Both the position numbers and the translations under genes were made by a program. Positions 15,847 through 24,711 of a stretch of DNA of 43,035 nt are shown here, one piece after another. Under the pieces are notes generated by a model, which saw nothing but the letters and a program-made list of their open reading frames with translations, was not told the DNA's origin and ran no database searches. Source of the stretch: an uncultured Ignavibacteria bacterium (GTDB taxonomy: Bacteria; Bacteroidota; Ignavibacteria; Tepidaquicellales; Tepidaquicellaceae); assembly GCA_937872315.1 (NCBI GenBank), contig CALMST010000191.1, positions 1 through 43,035 of the forward strand, in the 5' to 3' direction. Within the stretch, counting starts at the first letter, position 1. Every line of letters starts with the position of its first letter.

Positions 15847-17871
15847 TTAATTGTCTAATTTTTCCAGTTCATCTCTCAGTTCTGCCGCTCTTTCAAATTC
15901 AAGATCTTTAGCAGCATTTATCATTTCCTTCCGTAACTGATCAATAAGTTCTTTTCTCTGTTCTTTATTGATCTTATTTTTTACCGGATCAGTAATAACG
16001 CTCAATGTTGATTTCTTATCGCTTTTCTTTACCTTAGAGTTATATTCTGTTCTGTCTTTTGAATCTGCAACAATAGTGGAAGACATGATCTCTTCATATG
16101 TTTTGTAAATAGTTTTCGGTTCAATTCCGTTATCAATATTGTACTGAGTCTGAATCTCACGTCTGCGGGCAGTTTCCTTTATTACCTTATCCATAGAATC
16201 TGTAACTTTATCGGCATACATAACAACAAGACCGTTGACATTTCTTGCAGTTCGTCCGGCAGTCTGCATAAGGGATTTTTCGGATCTCAGGAATCCTTCC
16301 TTATCCGCATCCAGAATTGCAACAAGTGACACTTCCGGAAGGTCAAGACCTTCTCTGAGAAGATTTACTCCAACGAGGACATCAAAATCACCCAGTCTCA
16401 GTCCCCGAAGAATATCAACTCTGTCAAGAGTGATGACCTCGCTGTGCATGTATTTAACTTTTATTCCGATGCCTGTAAGATAGTCAGTCAGATCCTCGCT
16501 CATTCTTTTGGTAAGAGTAGTTACAAGTATTCTTTCCTTTCTTTCGCTTCTTGTTTTAATTTCATTAATAAGATCATCGATCTGATTTTTTACAGGTCTG
16601 ACCTGTATTTCCGGATCAAGCAATCCGGTAGGTCTGATTATCTGTTCGACTACAACTCCTTCAGACTTTTCAAGTTCGTATTTACCCGGAGTAGCGCTTA
16701 CATATATAGCCTGATTAACCATAGACTCCCATTCTTCAAAAGTCATAGGTCTGTTATCCAGTGCTGAAGGGAGTCTGAATCCGTATTCGCACAATGTCTT
16801 TTTACGCATTCTGTCACCGTTATACATAGCGCCAATCTGCGGAACAGTCACATGTGATTCATCCACAACAAGCAGGAAATCCTTCGGGAAATAATCAAAA
16901 AGACAGGATGGTCTCGAACCAGGTTCTCTCCCGTCCATATGTCGTGAATAGTTTTCTATGCCATTACAGTATCCTACTTCCTGGATCATTTCAATATCAA
17001 AATGAGTTCTTTGTTCAATTCTCTGAGCTTCAATAAGTTTGCCCCGGGATTTAAAATATTCTATTCGTTCGGCGAGTTCAGTTCTGATATTTTCAATGGC
17101 CTGTTCGGTTTTTTCATTATTTGTGACAAAATATTTTGCCGGATAGAGTAAAATACTTGTATCATTGCCAATGACTTTTCCGTCTGTTCTGTTGATATAA
17201 GAAATTTTTTCCACAACATCATCAAAGAGTTCTATCCTGATACCGGTCTCATCTTCATAAGCAGGAATAATTTCAATATTATCACCTCTTACCCTGAAAG
17301 TCCCTCTTTTAAAATCAGCATCATTTCTGACATAATGAATGTCAATTAATTTTGACAAAAGGTGTTTGCGTGAGATCTTGTCACCTGTTTTCACGACGAG
17401 AACCTGTTTTGCATATTCTTCCGGAGCGCCAATACCATAAATACAGCTTACAGAAGAAACTACAATCACATCATTTCTGCCTTCAAGAATGGAAGCCGTG
17501 GCTCTCAGTCTGAGACGGTCAATATCTTCATTAATGGAAAGATCTTTCTGAATATAAGTATCAGAAGAAGGCAGATAAGCTTCAGGCTGATAATAGTCGT
17601 AATAAGATATAAAAAATTCGACACGGTTATTTGGAAAAAATCTTTTGAATTCACCGTAAAGCTGGGCTGCGAGTGTTTTATTATGAGACATGATGAGGAC
17701 AGGTTTACCGACATTTTGAATTACATTGGAAATTGAAAATGTTTTACCTGAACCGGTAACACCTAAAAAAGTCTGATGTTTATCTCCTCTTTTAATTCCT
17801 TCGGTCAGTTCCTTGATTGCTTTAGGCTGATCCCCGGCAGGTTTATAAGAAGAATCTAATTTAAAATCCAT
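15847..17871 (-). CDS. uvrB: Excinuclease ABC subunit B
   Basis: UvrB is the damage-verifying helicase-like subunit of nucleotide excision repair, acting between UvrA and UvrC. The 674-residue protein is full length: Walker A GVTGSGKT (37-44), the beta-hairpin [18 protein letters not shown] (about 92-109), DESHV for motif II, helicase motifs V/VI ([40 protein letters not shown]), and the C-terminal UVR motif [22 protein letters not shown] that contacts UvrC. uvrA and uvrC are not in the window. The ATG lies 175 bp after the ClpS-like gene, so uvrB may have its own promoter. Confidence 0.98.
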   Translation of the reverse strand: MDFKLDSSYKPAGDQPKAIKELTEGIKRGDKHQTFLGVTGSGKTFSISNVIQNVGKPVLIMSHNKTLAAQLYGEFKRFFPNNRVEFFISYYDYYQPEAYLPSSDTYIQKDLSINEDIDRLRLRATASILEGRNDVIVVSSVSCIYGIGAPEEYAKQVLVVKTGDKISRKHLLSKLIDIHYVRNDADFKRGTFRVRGDNIEIIPAYEDETGIRIELFDDVVEKISYINRTDGKVIGNDTSILLYPAKYFVTNNEKTEQAIENIRTELAERIEYFKSRGKLIEAQRIEQRTHFDIEMIQEVGYCNGIENYSRHMDGREPGSRPSCLFDYFPKDFLLVVDESHVTVPQIGAMYNGDRMRKKTLCEYGFRLPSALDNRPMTFEEWESMVNQAIYVSATPGKYELEKSEGVVVEQIIRPTGLLDPEIQVRPVKNQIDDLINEIKTRSERKERILVTTLTKRMSEDLTDYLTGIGIKVKYMHSEVITLDRVDILRGLRLGDFDVLVGVNLLREGLDLPEVSLVAILDADKEGFLRSEKSLMQTAGRTARNVNGLVVMYADKVTDSMDKVIKETARRREIQTQYNIDNGIEPKTIYKTYEEIMSSTIVADSKDRTEYNSKVKKSDKKSTLSVITDPVKNKINKEQRKELIDQLRKEMINAAKDLEFERAAELRDELEKLDN

Positions 17872-18045
17872 ATTTTAAAAAGTCCCTGTTTAAAAAAGAA
17901 AATTGAAAAAAGAAATATATGGTAATTATAGCCAGACGGAAAATCAAAACGGAAAGATTATAACTGTACGATTTTTAAATTCTGAATAAATTTAAAATAC
18001 CGTACAAAAAATTTAGTTTAACAAAATCAGACCGGGAAAAGAAAT

Positions 18046-18312
18046 TTATTCAATTGAAGTTATAAGGTCAATTTCCTTCAATACCGAGTCAATTTTCTGA
18101 AGTTCGATCAGATCACCTGATTTGACAACTGCTTTACCTTTTGTGTGAGCAATAACAGCAATTTGTTCACAGTGGACATTGTCATATCCTGTTGCTTTAT
18201 GCAACTGAGCAGTGACATCATCCCAAAGATGATCAGAATTATAAATAATAAGCTTTCTCAGTTCATCTGAAATATTTTCCGATGATATTTTTTCAAAATA
18301 TTTATTATCCAT
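18046..18312 (-). CDS. ClpS-like adaptor (divergent)
   Basis: The 88-residue protein has the ClpS layout: IIYNSDHLWDDV corresponds to the VILVNDDYTPMEFV strand, followed by a helix, then IAVIAHTKGKAVV, matching the LAVHxxGKA motif. ClpS delivers proteins with N-degron residues to ClpAP. Asn25, Asp27 and His56 correspond to the N-degron-binding Asn, second Asp and His; the first Asp of the NDD triplet is Ser26. The C-terminal half is shorter than normal. It is 18 bp from dacB, with no clpA nearby. The divergence means substrate recognition may differ or be lost. Confidence 0.7.
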   Translation of the reverse strand: MDNKYFEKISSENISDELRKLIIYNSDHLWDDVTAQLHKATGYDNVHCEQIAVIAHTKGKAVVKSGDLIELQKIDSVLKEIDLITSIE

Positions 18313-18330
18313 AAAATTAAAACATACAGA

Positions 18331-19590
18331 TTATTTTCTTGAAAACTGGCAAAGCAGTTCGCAAATCTGATCCTGTTTATATCTTACTTCATTTGCACCG
18401 CCTCCAAAACCATTCATTACAATATAGAACATAAGCAGCTCGCTGTCTCTTGATACTGCATAACCTGAAAGAGCGCTTACGGAATTAAGAGTTCCGGTTT
18501 TCGCATGAACATTTTTTTCCGCTTCCGTACCTATCATTCGATTTCTTAATGTGCCGTCTTCGCCAGCTATAGGAAGAGTACTGTAAAAATAATCAAACGC
18601 ATCTGTTTTATCATACATATATTTGAGAAGTCTAATATACATGTCCGAATTTACTTTGTTGAATCTTGATAAACCGGACCCTTCGAGAATTTCAAATCTG
18701 TTTCTCTGATTTCCTATTGAGGTAAGGAATTCGACAACAGCAGATTCTCCTTTGGAAATAGATCCGGGAGGAGTGCTGTATTTAGCTCCTATTACTTTAA
18801 AGACTGTTATAGCAGAATGATTATCACTTTCTTTATTCATGTGAGCAAGTACATCAAAAATGGAATGAGATACAACGGCGATTTCCTTTGAAGCTGAGGG
18901 GGTCATACCGGCAACTACAATACCATCAATTAAAATATTCGATGCGCCGAGTTCGTCCTTAAGCACGGTTCCGGCCATCAAAGCAGGATCGAAACTTTTG
19001 GGATTTTTGTTGAAATTCAAACCGCTTACATACGGCCAGTAACCTCTTTTAGTATCACCCTGATAATAATCAGCAAGACTGTAATGTTCATCATCAAGAT
19101 ATGACTCATCATAGACAATGTTCCCGGTAATCTGAATAATTCCTTTCTTTCTTATTTCTTCGGCAAGGTACGTGATATCAAGTGAGTTCAGGTCAGGATC
19201 GCCATAACCTTTCAGATAAATATTTCCGTCGATCACACCGTCACTAATATTCTGATCATCTGTATAAACAATTGTTTTAAAGTCATAATTTATTCCAAGC
19301 ATATCGAAAGCAACGCATGAAGTTACAAGCTTAGTGATGGAAGCAGGTATCATTTCCAGTTGTGAATTATGTTCATAGATAAGATCATATTTGTCAGCGC
19401 TGACCACCTGAATTGAAACAGTGCCGTCGACACTGCTTACAATACCGTCAATATTTTCATTTAATTCGCTAACTTTATCATTGATACTGTGTGTATTTTT
19501 AGTATCGGGATAAATAAAATTCTGAATAGCAGCAATCTGAATCACAGAAATAATTAAAAATGATCTCTTTAAAATATTACTGAATTTCAT
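18331..19590 (-). CDS. dacB: D-alanyl-D-alanine carboxypeptidase/endopeptidase, PBP4 type (S13)
   Basis: A periplasmic penicillin-binding protein that trims or cleaves cross-links in peptidoglycan. The three PBP motifs are visible: SxxK as PASITKLV (Ser84, Lys87), SxN as SDNHS, and KTG as HAKTGTLNSVSALSGYA. An N-terminal hydrophobic segment (about 8-28) is the signal peptide. The region between SxxK and SxN is long, as in class C PBP4, but 419 residues is a little shorter than E. coli DacB. It sits 3 bp after the Nudix gene and 18 bp before the ClpS-like gene. Confidence 0.93.
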   Translation of the reverse strand: MKFSNILKRSFLIISVIQIAAIQNFIYPDTKNTHSINDKVSELNENIDGIVSSVDGTVSIQVVSADKYDLIYEHNSQLEMIPASITKLVTSCVAFDMLGINYDFKTIVYTDDQNISDGVIDGNIYLKGYGDPDLNSLDITYLAEEIRKKGIIQITGNIVYDESYLDDEHYSLADYYQGDTKRGYWPYVSGLNFNKNPKSFDPALMAGTVLKDELGASNILIDGIVVAGMTPSASKEIAVVSHSIFDVLAHMNKESDNHSAITVFKVIGAKYSTPPGSISKGESAVVEFLTSIGNQRNRFEILEGSGLSRFNKVNSDMYIRLLKYMYDKTDAFDYFYSTLPIAGEDGTLRNRMIGTEAEKNVHAKTGTLNSVSALSGYAVSRDSELLMFYIVMNGFGGGANEVRYKQDQICELLCQFSRK

Positions 19591-19593
19591 AAT

Positions 19594-20040
19594 CTATTTA
19601 TTTTTATTTTTTTTGTTAATAATAATTTTGTTTGCTTTTTTAATAGTTTTTTTTGACTGATCATAAGTGATCAGTTTCTGAGCTGAATTGAGAGTGCACC
19701 ATTTATAATTTACGATCTCATTTTTATCTATCTTAACTTTTGGTGAACTAGTTTCAGCAATAAAGTAACTTACTTCTTTTATAACTTTATTATTATTTTT
19801 TACTGAAAATGAATAATTTTCCTTTAGCTGAATTTTCTTTGAAATAAAACTTATTTTTTTTATTCCGGCTTCTTCGAGCAATTCTCTTTTAGCTGTTTCC
19901 AACTGAGTTTCACCTTTGTCTTTGTGTCCTTTTGCAAATGACCAGTGTCCTTTTTTATGTTTTAAGATCAGATATTTTAAAGAACGTGGAAATTCGCAAT
20001 AAATTATAATTCCTACTGATTTATCTTTTGTAACCGGCAA
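19594..20040 (-). CDS. Nudix hydrolase
   Basis: The 148-residue protein has a complete Nudix box at residues 38-60 (G-x5-E-x7-RELLEEAGI). WSFAKGHKDKGE before the box resembles diadenosine tetraphosphatase-type (Ap4A) Nudix enzymes; the substrate is a guess. The C-terminus is a Lys/Asn-rich tail. The start is a TTG preceded closely by AGGAGG, a stronger ribosome site than most neighbours have, though its 3-nt spacing is short. It follows mazG by 53 bp, so two pyrophosphate-cleaving nucleotide enzymes are adjacent. Confidence 0.85.
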   Translation of the reverse strand: MPVTKDKSVGIIIYCEFPRSLKYLILKHKKGHWSFAKGHKDKGETQLETAKRELLEEAGIKKISFISKKIQLKENYSFSVKNNNKVIKEVSYFIAETSSPKVKIDKNEIVNYKWCTLNSAQKLITYDQSKKTIKKANKIIINKKNKNK

Positions 20041-20093
20041 TGTCCTCCTGATAATAAATTTGTTTTATATTAAAATATTTCATTACTGATTTC

Positions 20094-20867
20094 TTATTTT
20101 TCTTTGGCTTTTTCCCAGATCACATCCATTTCTTCGAGAGTCATATTTTCAAGCGGAGTGTCATTCTCTTCTGCAAACTTTTCTATTTTGCTGAATCTGT
20201 CTCTGAATTTTTTAATTGTTTTCCTTAAAGCATCTTCAGGATTTATTTTTAAAAACCGGGAATAATTTACAATAGAAAAAAGAACGTCACCCATTTCATC
20301 TTCAATATCTTTAAGCGGTTTTCCGTTATTAACATTTTCTCTGAGTTCCTGAAGTTCTTCGGTAATTTTATCAAAGACCGGATCTTCTTCTTTCCAGTCA
20401 AATCCAACTTTAGATGCTTTTTCCTGAATTCGGTACGCTTTGAGTAACGCCGGAAGCTGCTCCGGAATTCCTTCAATAACGGATTTTCTTCCTTCTTTCT
20501 TTTTTAAAAGCTCCCAGTTTTTCTTGACTTCATCACTGTCTTCAACTTTCAAATCACCAAATACATGAGGATGTCTTTCTACAAGTTTCTTCTGTACGGA
20601 ATTAATAACATCAGCAAGATCAAAGTCATTATTCTCATTTGCAATTATCGAATGAAATATAACCTGTAAAAGAATATCGCCCAGTTCTTTTTTCAGCTCC
20701 GGCATGTTATTCTCATCAATGGATTCAAGAACTTCATAAGTTTCCTCAAGAAGACATCTTCTTAAAGATAAATGAGTCTGTATCCTGTCCCACGGGCAGT
20801 CCTTTCGCAGGCGTTTAACAATATTTACAAAATCATCAAACTCTTTAATCGGGTTTTCTTTATTCAA
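20094..20867 (-). CDS. mazG: Nucleoside triphosphate pyrophosphohydrolase MazG
   Basis: MazG hydrolyses (d)NTPs to NMP and pyrophosphate and clears non-canonical nucleotides. The 257-residue protein holds both MazG repeats: the N-terminal CPWDRIQTHLSLRRCLLEET with EExxE metal ligands and ELGDILLQVIFHS, and the C-terminal EELQELRE...EDEMGDVLFSIVNYSR. The start is a TTG giving MNKENPIKEF. It is first in the leftward series mazG-Nudix-dacB-clpS-like; the 459-bp region upstream separates it from the divergent mmsA. Confidence 0.95.
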   Translation of the reverse strand: MNKENPIKEFDDFVNIVKRLRKDCPWDRIQTHLSLRRCLLEETYEVLESIDENNMPELKKELGDILLQVIFHSIIANENNDFDLADVINSVQKKLVERHPHVFGDLKVEDSDEVKKNWELLKKKEGRKSVIEGIPEQLPALLKAYRIQEKASKVGFDWKEEDPVFDKITEELQELRENVNNGKPLKDIEDEMGDVLFSIVNYSRFLKINPEDALRKTIKKFRDRFSKIEKFAEENDTPLENMTLEEMDVIWEKAKEK

Positions 20868-21326
20868 TATAAATTATCTTTAGTGAAAATTTTTAAGTGG
20901 TGAAAAGATAAAAATTTTAATGTATTAATTCAGTGAACAAATTCTTCATAATCAGGGATCAGGACCGAAACTGTCCGAAACGATCTTTATAAATAATTAA
21001 AGTTTATTTTCAAAGTGCGAAACTGCTGTTTAGCCGCAGATTAACACAGATATTTACAGATAAGCAAAAAATATAGATCAATTACAGATGATGACAAGCA
21101 TTCAGATTAAGCTAAATAATTTTTATCTGAACACTTGTAAAATATAATAACTTAAAAGGGTTTGTTTTGATGATCAATTTAAATATGTTGATTTCAGATT
21201 ATAACAATATTTTTAAATCTTTTTAAATTAATCCTGACAATACAGAACATTCAAAATCAAAAATCTCTATTTCCTTTAATTTCAAATATAAATAGTATAC
21301 TTTTCTTTCACAAAAATTACAAATAT
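20868..21326. other. Divergent intergenic region between mazG and mmsA
   Basis: 459 bp with no supportable gene. It must carry the promoters of both mazG (leftward) and mmsA (rightward). The DNA is very AT-rich. The only distinct structure I see is the short CAGAT array at 21034-21060. No tRNA-like fold or riboswitch was recognised, and I could not place a confident TAnnTTTG box. Confidence 0.6.
21034..21060. repeat. Short CAGAT repeat with 10-nt period
   Basis: CAGAT occurs at 21037, 21047 and 21057, exactly 10 nt apart, within CCGCAGATTAACACAGAT and the following ATTTACAGAT, with another CAGAT at 21085. It resembles the CGCAGATTAAC-type intergenic repeat found dispersed in various bacterial genomes. 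Only one array is in this window. Confidence 0.5.
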
Positions 21327-22787
21327 ATGGAAACAAAATATACCGAAGTAAAAAACTTCATTTCAGGTTCGTTCACTAAAAACGGACATAAAACAATGGA
21401 CGTGTTTTGCCCGCTTGATGGAACAGTAATTTCAACAGTTCCTTTATCAGGAAAAGAAGATCTTGATGAAGCGGTGAGATCAGCTGCTGAAGCTTACCGG
21501 AGTTGGTCATTGGTACCCATTAAAGAAAGAGTTCAGGTATTTTATAATTACAAAACACTTCTGGAAAAGAATCTTACTGAACTATCAGAGCTCACTCATA
21601 TTGAAAACGGAAAGACATTTGAAGAAGCCAAAGCTGAAGTTGAAAAAAGCATTGAGCTTACAGAATTTGCCTGTTCATTGCCGCAGTTAATAGGGGGCGA
21701 GATACTCGAAGTAAGCACCGGAGTTGAATGCAGAATAGAGCATAAGCCGATTGGAGTCGTAGCATCAATTGCGCCTTTTAATTTTCCCCACATGGTTCCT
21801 CACTGGACAATTCCAAATGCAATAGCATTAGGCAATTGCATGATCCTGAAGCCCTCGGAACATGTGCCTATATCATCTAACCGGATAGCAGAAATGCTGA
21901 AGGAAGCAGGACTTCCTGACGGAGTTTTCAATGTAGTTAACGGAGATAAGGAAATCGTGGAAGCCATTTGTGATCATCCGGGCATTGCAGCGGTTTCATT
22001 TGTTGGTTCAACAAAGGTAGCAAAGATAGTGTATAAGCGCGCTACTTCGAATCTGAAAAGGTGTGTAGCATTAGGAGGGGCAAAGAATCATTTGATAGTT
22101 TTACCTGATGCCCATCCCGAAATGACAGCTAATAACGTAGCTGCTTCGATGTCAGGCTGCGCAGGACAAAGATGCATGGCAGCTTCAGCAATGGTAGGAG
22201 TCGGGGAAGTTGACGGAATAGTAGAGATGATAGTGGAAGAAGCAAAGAAGATCGTAGCGGGAAAGAATCTTGGATCTGTAATAACAAACGAAGCAAAGGA
22301 AAGAATTGAAAAATATATTTCGGAAGCTGAAAAACAGGGTGCAAAGGTACTTGTCGACGGAAGAAATGTAACAGTAGAAGGAAGTGAAGGCGGATATTAT
22401 GTCGGTCCGACAGTGATAGATTTTGTAAAGCCCGAAATGGCAATTGCAAAAGAAGAAGTTTTCGGACCTGTAATTTCGATAATCAGAGCAAAAGATATAG
22501 ATGAAGCTATTCGAATAGAAAACAGTTCGGAGTACGGAAATGCTGCATCAGTCTTTACACAAAGCGGAGCTGCAGCAAGATACATTATGGACAGAGCAAG
22601 CGCAGGGATGATTGGGGTAAATATTGGTGTGCCAGTTCCGAGAGAGCCGTTTTCATTCGGCGGATGGAATGAATCAAAATTCGGAGTATGTGATATTACC
22701 GGAAAGAGTTCGATAGAATTCTGGACACAACTAAAGAAGACGACTACGAAGTGGAATCCTGAAGCAAAGAAAAACTGGATGAGCTGA
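21327..22787 (+). CDS. mmsA: CoA-acylating methylmalonate/malonate-semialdehyde dehydrogenase
   Basis: This NAD-dependent, CoA-acylating aldehyde dehydrogenase turns malonate semialdehyde into acetyl-CoA and methylmalonate semialdehyde into propionyl-CoA. At 486 residues it is full length. It shows APFNFPHMVPHWTIP (cofactor entry), VSFVGSTKVAK (Rossmann loop), CVALGGAKNHLIV (the MmsA form, lacking the general-base Glu of ordinary ALDHs as expected for a CoA-acylating enzyme) and nucleophile Cys283 in GCAGQRCMAAS. This is the terminal enzyme of both valine and beta-alanine (pyrimidine) breakdown; a beta-alanine-type aminotransferase, NCS1 transporter and dihydropyrimidinase downstream argue for the latter. 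Confidence 0.95.
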   Translation: METKYTEVKNFISGSFTKNGHKTMDVFCPLDGTVISTVPLSGKEDLDEAVRSAAEAYRSWSLVPIKERVQVFYNYKTLLEKNLTELSELTHIENGKTFEEAKAEVEKSIELTEFACSLPQLIGGEILEVSTGVECRIEHKPIGVVASIAPFNFPHMVPHWTIPNAIALGNCMILKPSEHVPISSNRIAEMLKEAGLPDGVFNVVNGDKEIVEAICDHPGIAAVSFVGSTKVAKIVYKRATSNLKRCVALGGAKNHLIVLPDAHPEMTANNVAASMSGCAGQRCMAASAMVGVGEVDGIVEMIVEEAKKIVAGKNLGSVITNEAKERIEKYISEAEKQGAKVLVDGRNVTVEGSEGGYYVGPTVIDFVKPEMAIAKEEVFGPVISIIRAKDIDEAIRIENSSEYGNAASVFTQSGAAARYIMDRASAGMIGVNIGVPVPREPFSFGGWNESKFGVCDITGKSSIEFWTQLKKTTTKWNPEAKKNWMS

Positions 22788-22899
22788 TCCGATTCGGGAT
22801 AAAGGATCCGGGTTATTTGATTACGGATATTGATGACCGGTATATTTAAAATCATGATATAAAATTTATAACTAATATAAACTAATTTAATTATACCAG

Positions 22900-24012
22900 A
22901 TGAAAAAAAAATCTTCATTATTTGCATTCCTGATCTTTTTATTACTGATTTTTAATTCATCAGGATTAACAACAGCCTGTACAGATGCGAGAGTGATTGC
23001 AATGGACGGTTCAGTTCTATCAGCCCGATCGATGGAATTTGGAGCTGCAATGGATTCAAGACTGGTTGTTCGTCCTCAGGGAATGGAATTTAAGTCACCG
23101 GCACCTGAGAATTCAAAAGGGACATACTGGACGGGACAATACGGGTTTGTTTATCTTGACGGATTAGGGATCGACTGTGTAGTTGACGGATTAAATGAAA
23201 AAGGTTTAGGATTCGGCGCATTGTATCTTCCGGGATTTGCAAAGTATGAAGAAATAGAAAACTCTGTTCAGGAAAATGCTTTATCAAACCTTCAGTTAGG
23301 CGCCTGGATACTTTCTCAATTTTCTTCAACGGATGAAGTCATTTCGGCGATTTCGGATGTAAAAGTATGGGGAGAAAAATTAACTTTATTTGGAAATGAA
23401 TATGTGCCTTTACATTATGTGATACATGACCCTTCCGGTAAAAGTACAGTACTCGAATGGGTTGACGGAAAGCTTTCTGTTTATGACAATACAACCGGTG
23501 TAATGACAAACTCTCCGCCCTATGAATGGCATCTGACAAATCTTAGGAATTTTATCAGTCTTTCACCTGATAATTCAAATCCGGTAAAAATTGGTGGAGT
23601 AACATATCCTGCTAATGGTCAGGGTTCGGGATTATTTGGAATGCCCGGAGATCCAACACCACCTTCAAGATTCATTCAAACAGTTTTCGCGCTGAGAGCT
23701 TCAGATACGCCAAAAGATGTTAAAGAAGCACTGATACTCGGACAGAAGCTGCTTAACAGAGTTGATCTGCCTGAAGGTCTTGCAAAGGATCCTAAGTCGG
23801 GGGAAAGTGATATAACTCAATGGGCTGTATTCCGTGATCATAAGAACAAGATCTATTATTACAGAACATACAATGACATGACACTCAGTGCATTTGATAT
23901 AAAAACAGCTGATCTGTCACCGGGCACATCTGTAAGAAGAAAGACGATAGCGGTAACATCTCCAACGGTAAAATTCATAGATCAGAATTTGATGGAGGAC
24001 ATTTCAAGATAA
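22900..24012 (+). CDS. Exported linear-amide C-N hydrolase (choloylglycine hydrolase/penicillin V acylase family)
   Basis: An Ntn hydrolase of 370 residues. The hydrophobic N-terminus (1-25) ends at TTA, so cleavage exposes Cys27 (CTDARVIAMDGS), the expected N-terminal nucleophile; Arg43 in SARSMEF and the Asn in VMTNSPPYEWHLTNL are further family active-site residues. The same position would also read as a lipobox, but the Ntn pattern is the better explanation. Relatives cleave bile salts, penicillin V or N-acyl homoserine lactones; the substrate here is unknown. It lies between mmsA and the aminotransferase and would act outside the cytoplasm, so its tie to the pyrimidine genes is not obvious. 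Confidence 0.88.
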   Translation: MKKKSSLFAFLIFLLLIFNSSGLTTACTDARVIAMDGSVLSARSMEFGAAMDSRLVVRPQGMEFKSPAPENSKGTYWTGQYGFVYLDGLGIDCVVDGLNEKGLGFGALYLPGFAKYEEIENSVQENALSNLQLGAWILSQFSSTDEVISAISDVKVWGEKLTLFGNEYVPLHYVIHDPSGKSTVLEWVDGKLSVYDNTTGVMTNSPPYEWHLTNLRNFISLSPDNSNPVKIGGVTYPANGQGSGLFGMPGDPTPPSRFIQTVFALRASDTPKDVKEALILGQKLLNRVDLPEGLAKDPKSGESDITQWAVFRDHKNKIYYYRTYNDMTLSAFDIKTADLSPGTSVRRKTIAVTSPTVKFIDQNLMEDISR

Positions 24013-24183
24013 AAATACAGATATGGGGGTTAAAATATAGTTTGAATAAATTTGAACCGGCAGATACAATTTATATATTGAAATATACATTTGTAAATTG
24101 CCTGATTTAAGAATTTTTATAAAGTAAATTTTTATGCAAATTCGGAGGTGATTTGAAGGGAAAGATTTTTATGAATAATAATT

Positions 24184-24209
24184 AATAAAACCGTTTAAAC
24201 GGTTTTATT
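24184..24209. repeat. Left palindrome of the IS200-type element
   Basis: Perfect 26-nt palindrome centred between 24196 and 24197 (core CCGTTTAAACGG), about 16 nt before the transposase ATG and touching its ribosome site. As RNA it would fold into a 13-bp stem (less a few loop bases) just before the start, which may limit translation, as reported for IS200. Confidence 0.8.
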
Positions 24210-24225
24210 GGAAGGAAGGAGAAAG

Positions 24226-24678
24226 ATGGATAACACAATGATCAGATTATGGATTCACATTTTTTTCAGCACAAAGGATTGCATGCCATTGATTAAGGAA
24301 TCTATTGAGAAGCAACTTTACTTTAAAATTAAAATTAAGATAACTGAAGAATATCAATCACATGTGAAAAACATTAATGGAACAGAAAACCATGTTCATA
24401 TATTATTTTCATTAAATCCGAGTTTTAGATTGACTGATATTATGAAAAATATCAAAGGAGAAACATCTCATTGGATAAATCAGAATAAGTTTTTAGATGC
24501 GAAATTTTCATGGCAGAAAAGTTATAATGCATACTCAGTAAGCGAATCTAAACTTGAAGAAGTTAACAGATATATAAGCAATCAAAAAAAAATCCATGAG
24601 AAAATCTCTTTTTATGACGAGAGAGAATTGTTTTTAAAGAAAATCGAACATTATAACAATAGTGATAAAACCGTTTAA
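24226..24678 (+). CDS. tnpA: IS200-like Y1 transposase
   Basis: The protein (150 residues from the ATG at 24226) is a single-strand transposase of the HUH/Y1 class. The metal-binding HUH motif is NHVHILF and the catalytic Tyr is in NRYISNQKKIH (Tyr-x-x-x-Gln), both in the usual order; IKGETSHWINQNKF and FSWQKSYNAYSVS are also family-typical. Length is normal, so it looks active. I prefer ATG 24226 to the TTG at 24208 because GGAAGGAAGGAG lies just upstream of the ATG. The last codons and the TAA stop fall inside the right palindrome, so the end of the protein (DKTV) is encoded by it. No TnpB is present. Confidence 0.9.
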   Translation: MDNTMIRLWIHIFFSTKDCMPLIKESIEKQLYFKIKIKITEEYQSHVKNINGTENHVHILFSLNPSFRLTDIMKNIKGETSHWINQNKFLDAKFSWQKSYNAYSVSESKLEEVNRYISNQKKIHEKISFYDERELFLKKIEHYNNSDKTV

Positions 24679-24693
24679 ACGGTTTTATCACTA
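24660..24693. repeat. Right palindrome of the IS200-type element
   Basis: Perfect 34-nt palindrome centred between 24676 and 24677; arms read TAGTGATAAAACCGTTT. It includes the transposase stop codon and stands 18 nt before the aminotransferase ATG. It could act as the right transposon hairpin and also as a hairpin in the leader of the next gene. Confidence 0.8.
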
Positions 24694-24711
24694 AACCTAA
24701 ACATTAAAATT

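Larger units (their letters stand above)
24184..24693 (+). mobile_element. IS200-type element bounded by perfect palindromes
   Basis: A single Y1 transposase gene lies between two copies of a perfect palindrome with the shared core AAAACCGTTTAAACGGTTTT. The left copy is 26 nt (24184-24209) and the right one 34 nt (24660-24693); a 24-nt core is identical. Hairpin ends without terminal inverted repeats or target duplications are the hallmark of IS200/IS605. The true cleavage points lie near these hairpins but cannot be fixed from one copy. The element sits between the CGH-family gene and the aminotransferase, ending 18 nt before the latter's ATG. Confidence 0.75.

Noticed and set aside
22129-22449. 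106-residue minus ORF rich in Leu, Phe and Arg
   Set aside because: Fully inside mmsA; composition is typical of an antisense shadow.
22397-22927. 176-residue minus-strand ORF opposite the end of mmsA
   Set aside because: It is antisense to well-supported mmsA coding sequence and its translation shows no domain, only reverse-complement bias.
22975-22983. Choloylglycine-hydrolase-family protein as a lipoprotein (TTAC)
   Set aside because: Cys27 aligns with the catalytic N-terminal nucleophile of the Ntn family, which explains its place after the signal peptide better.
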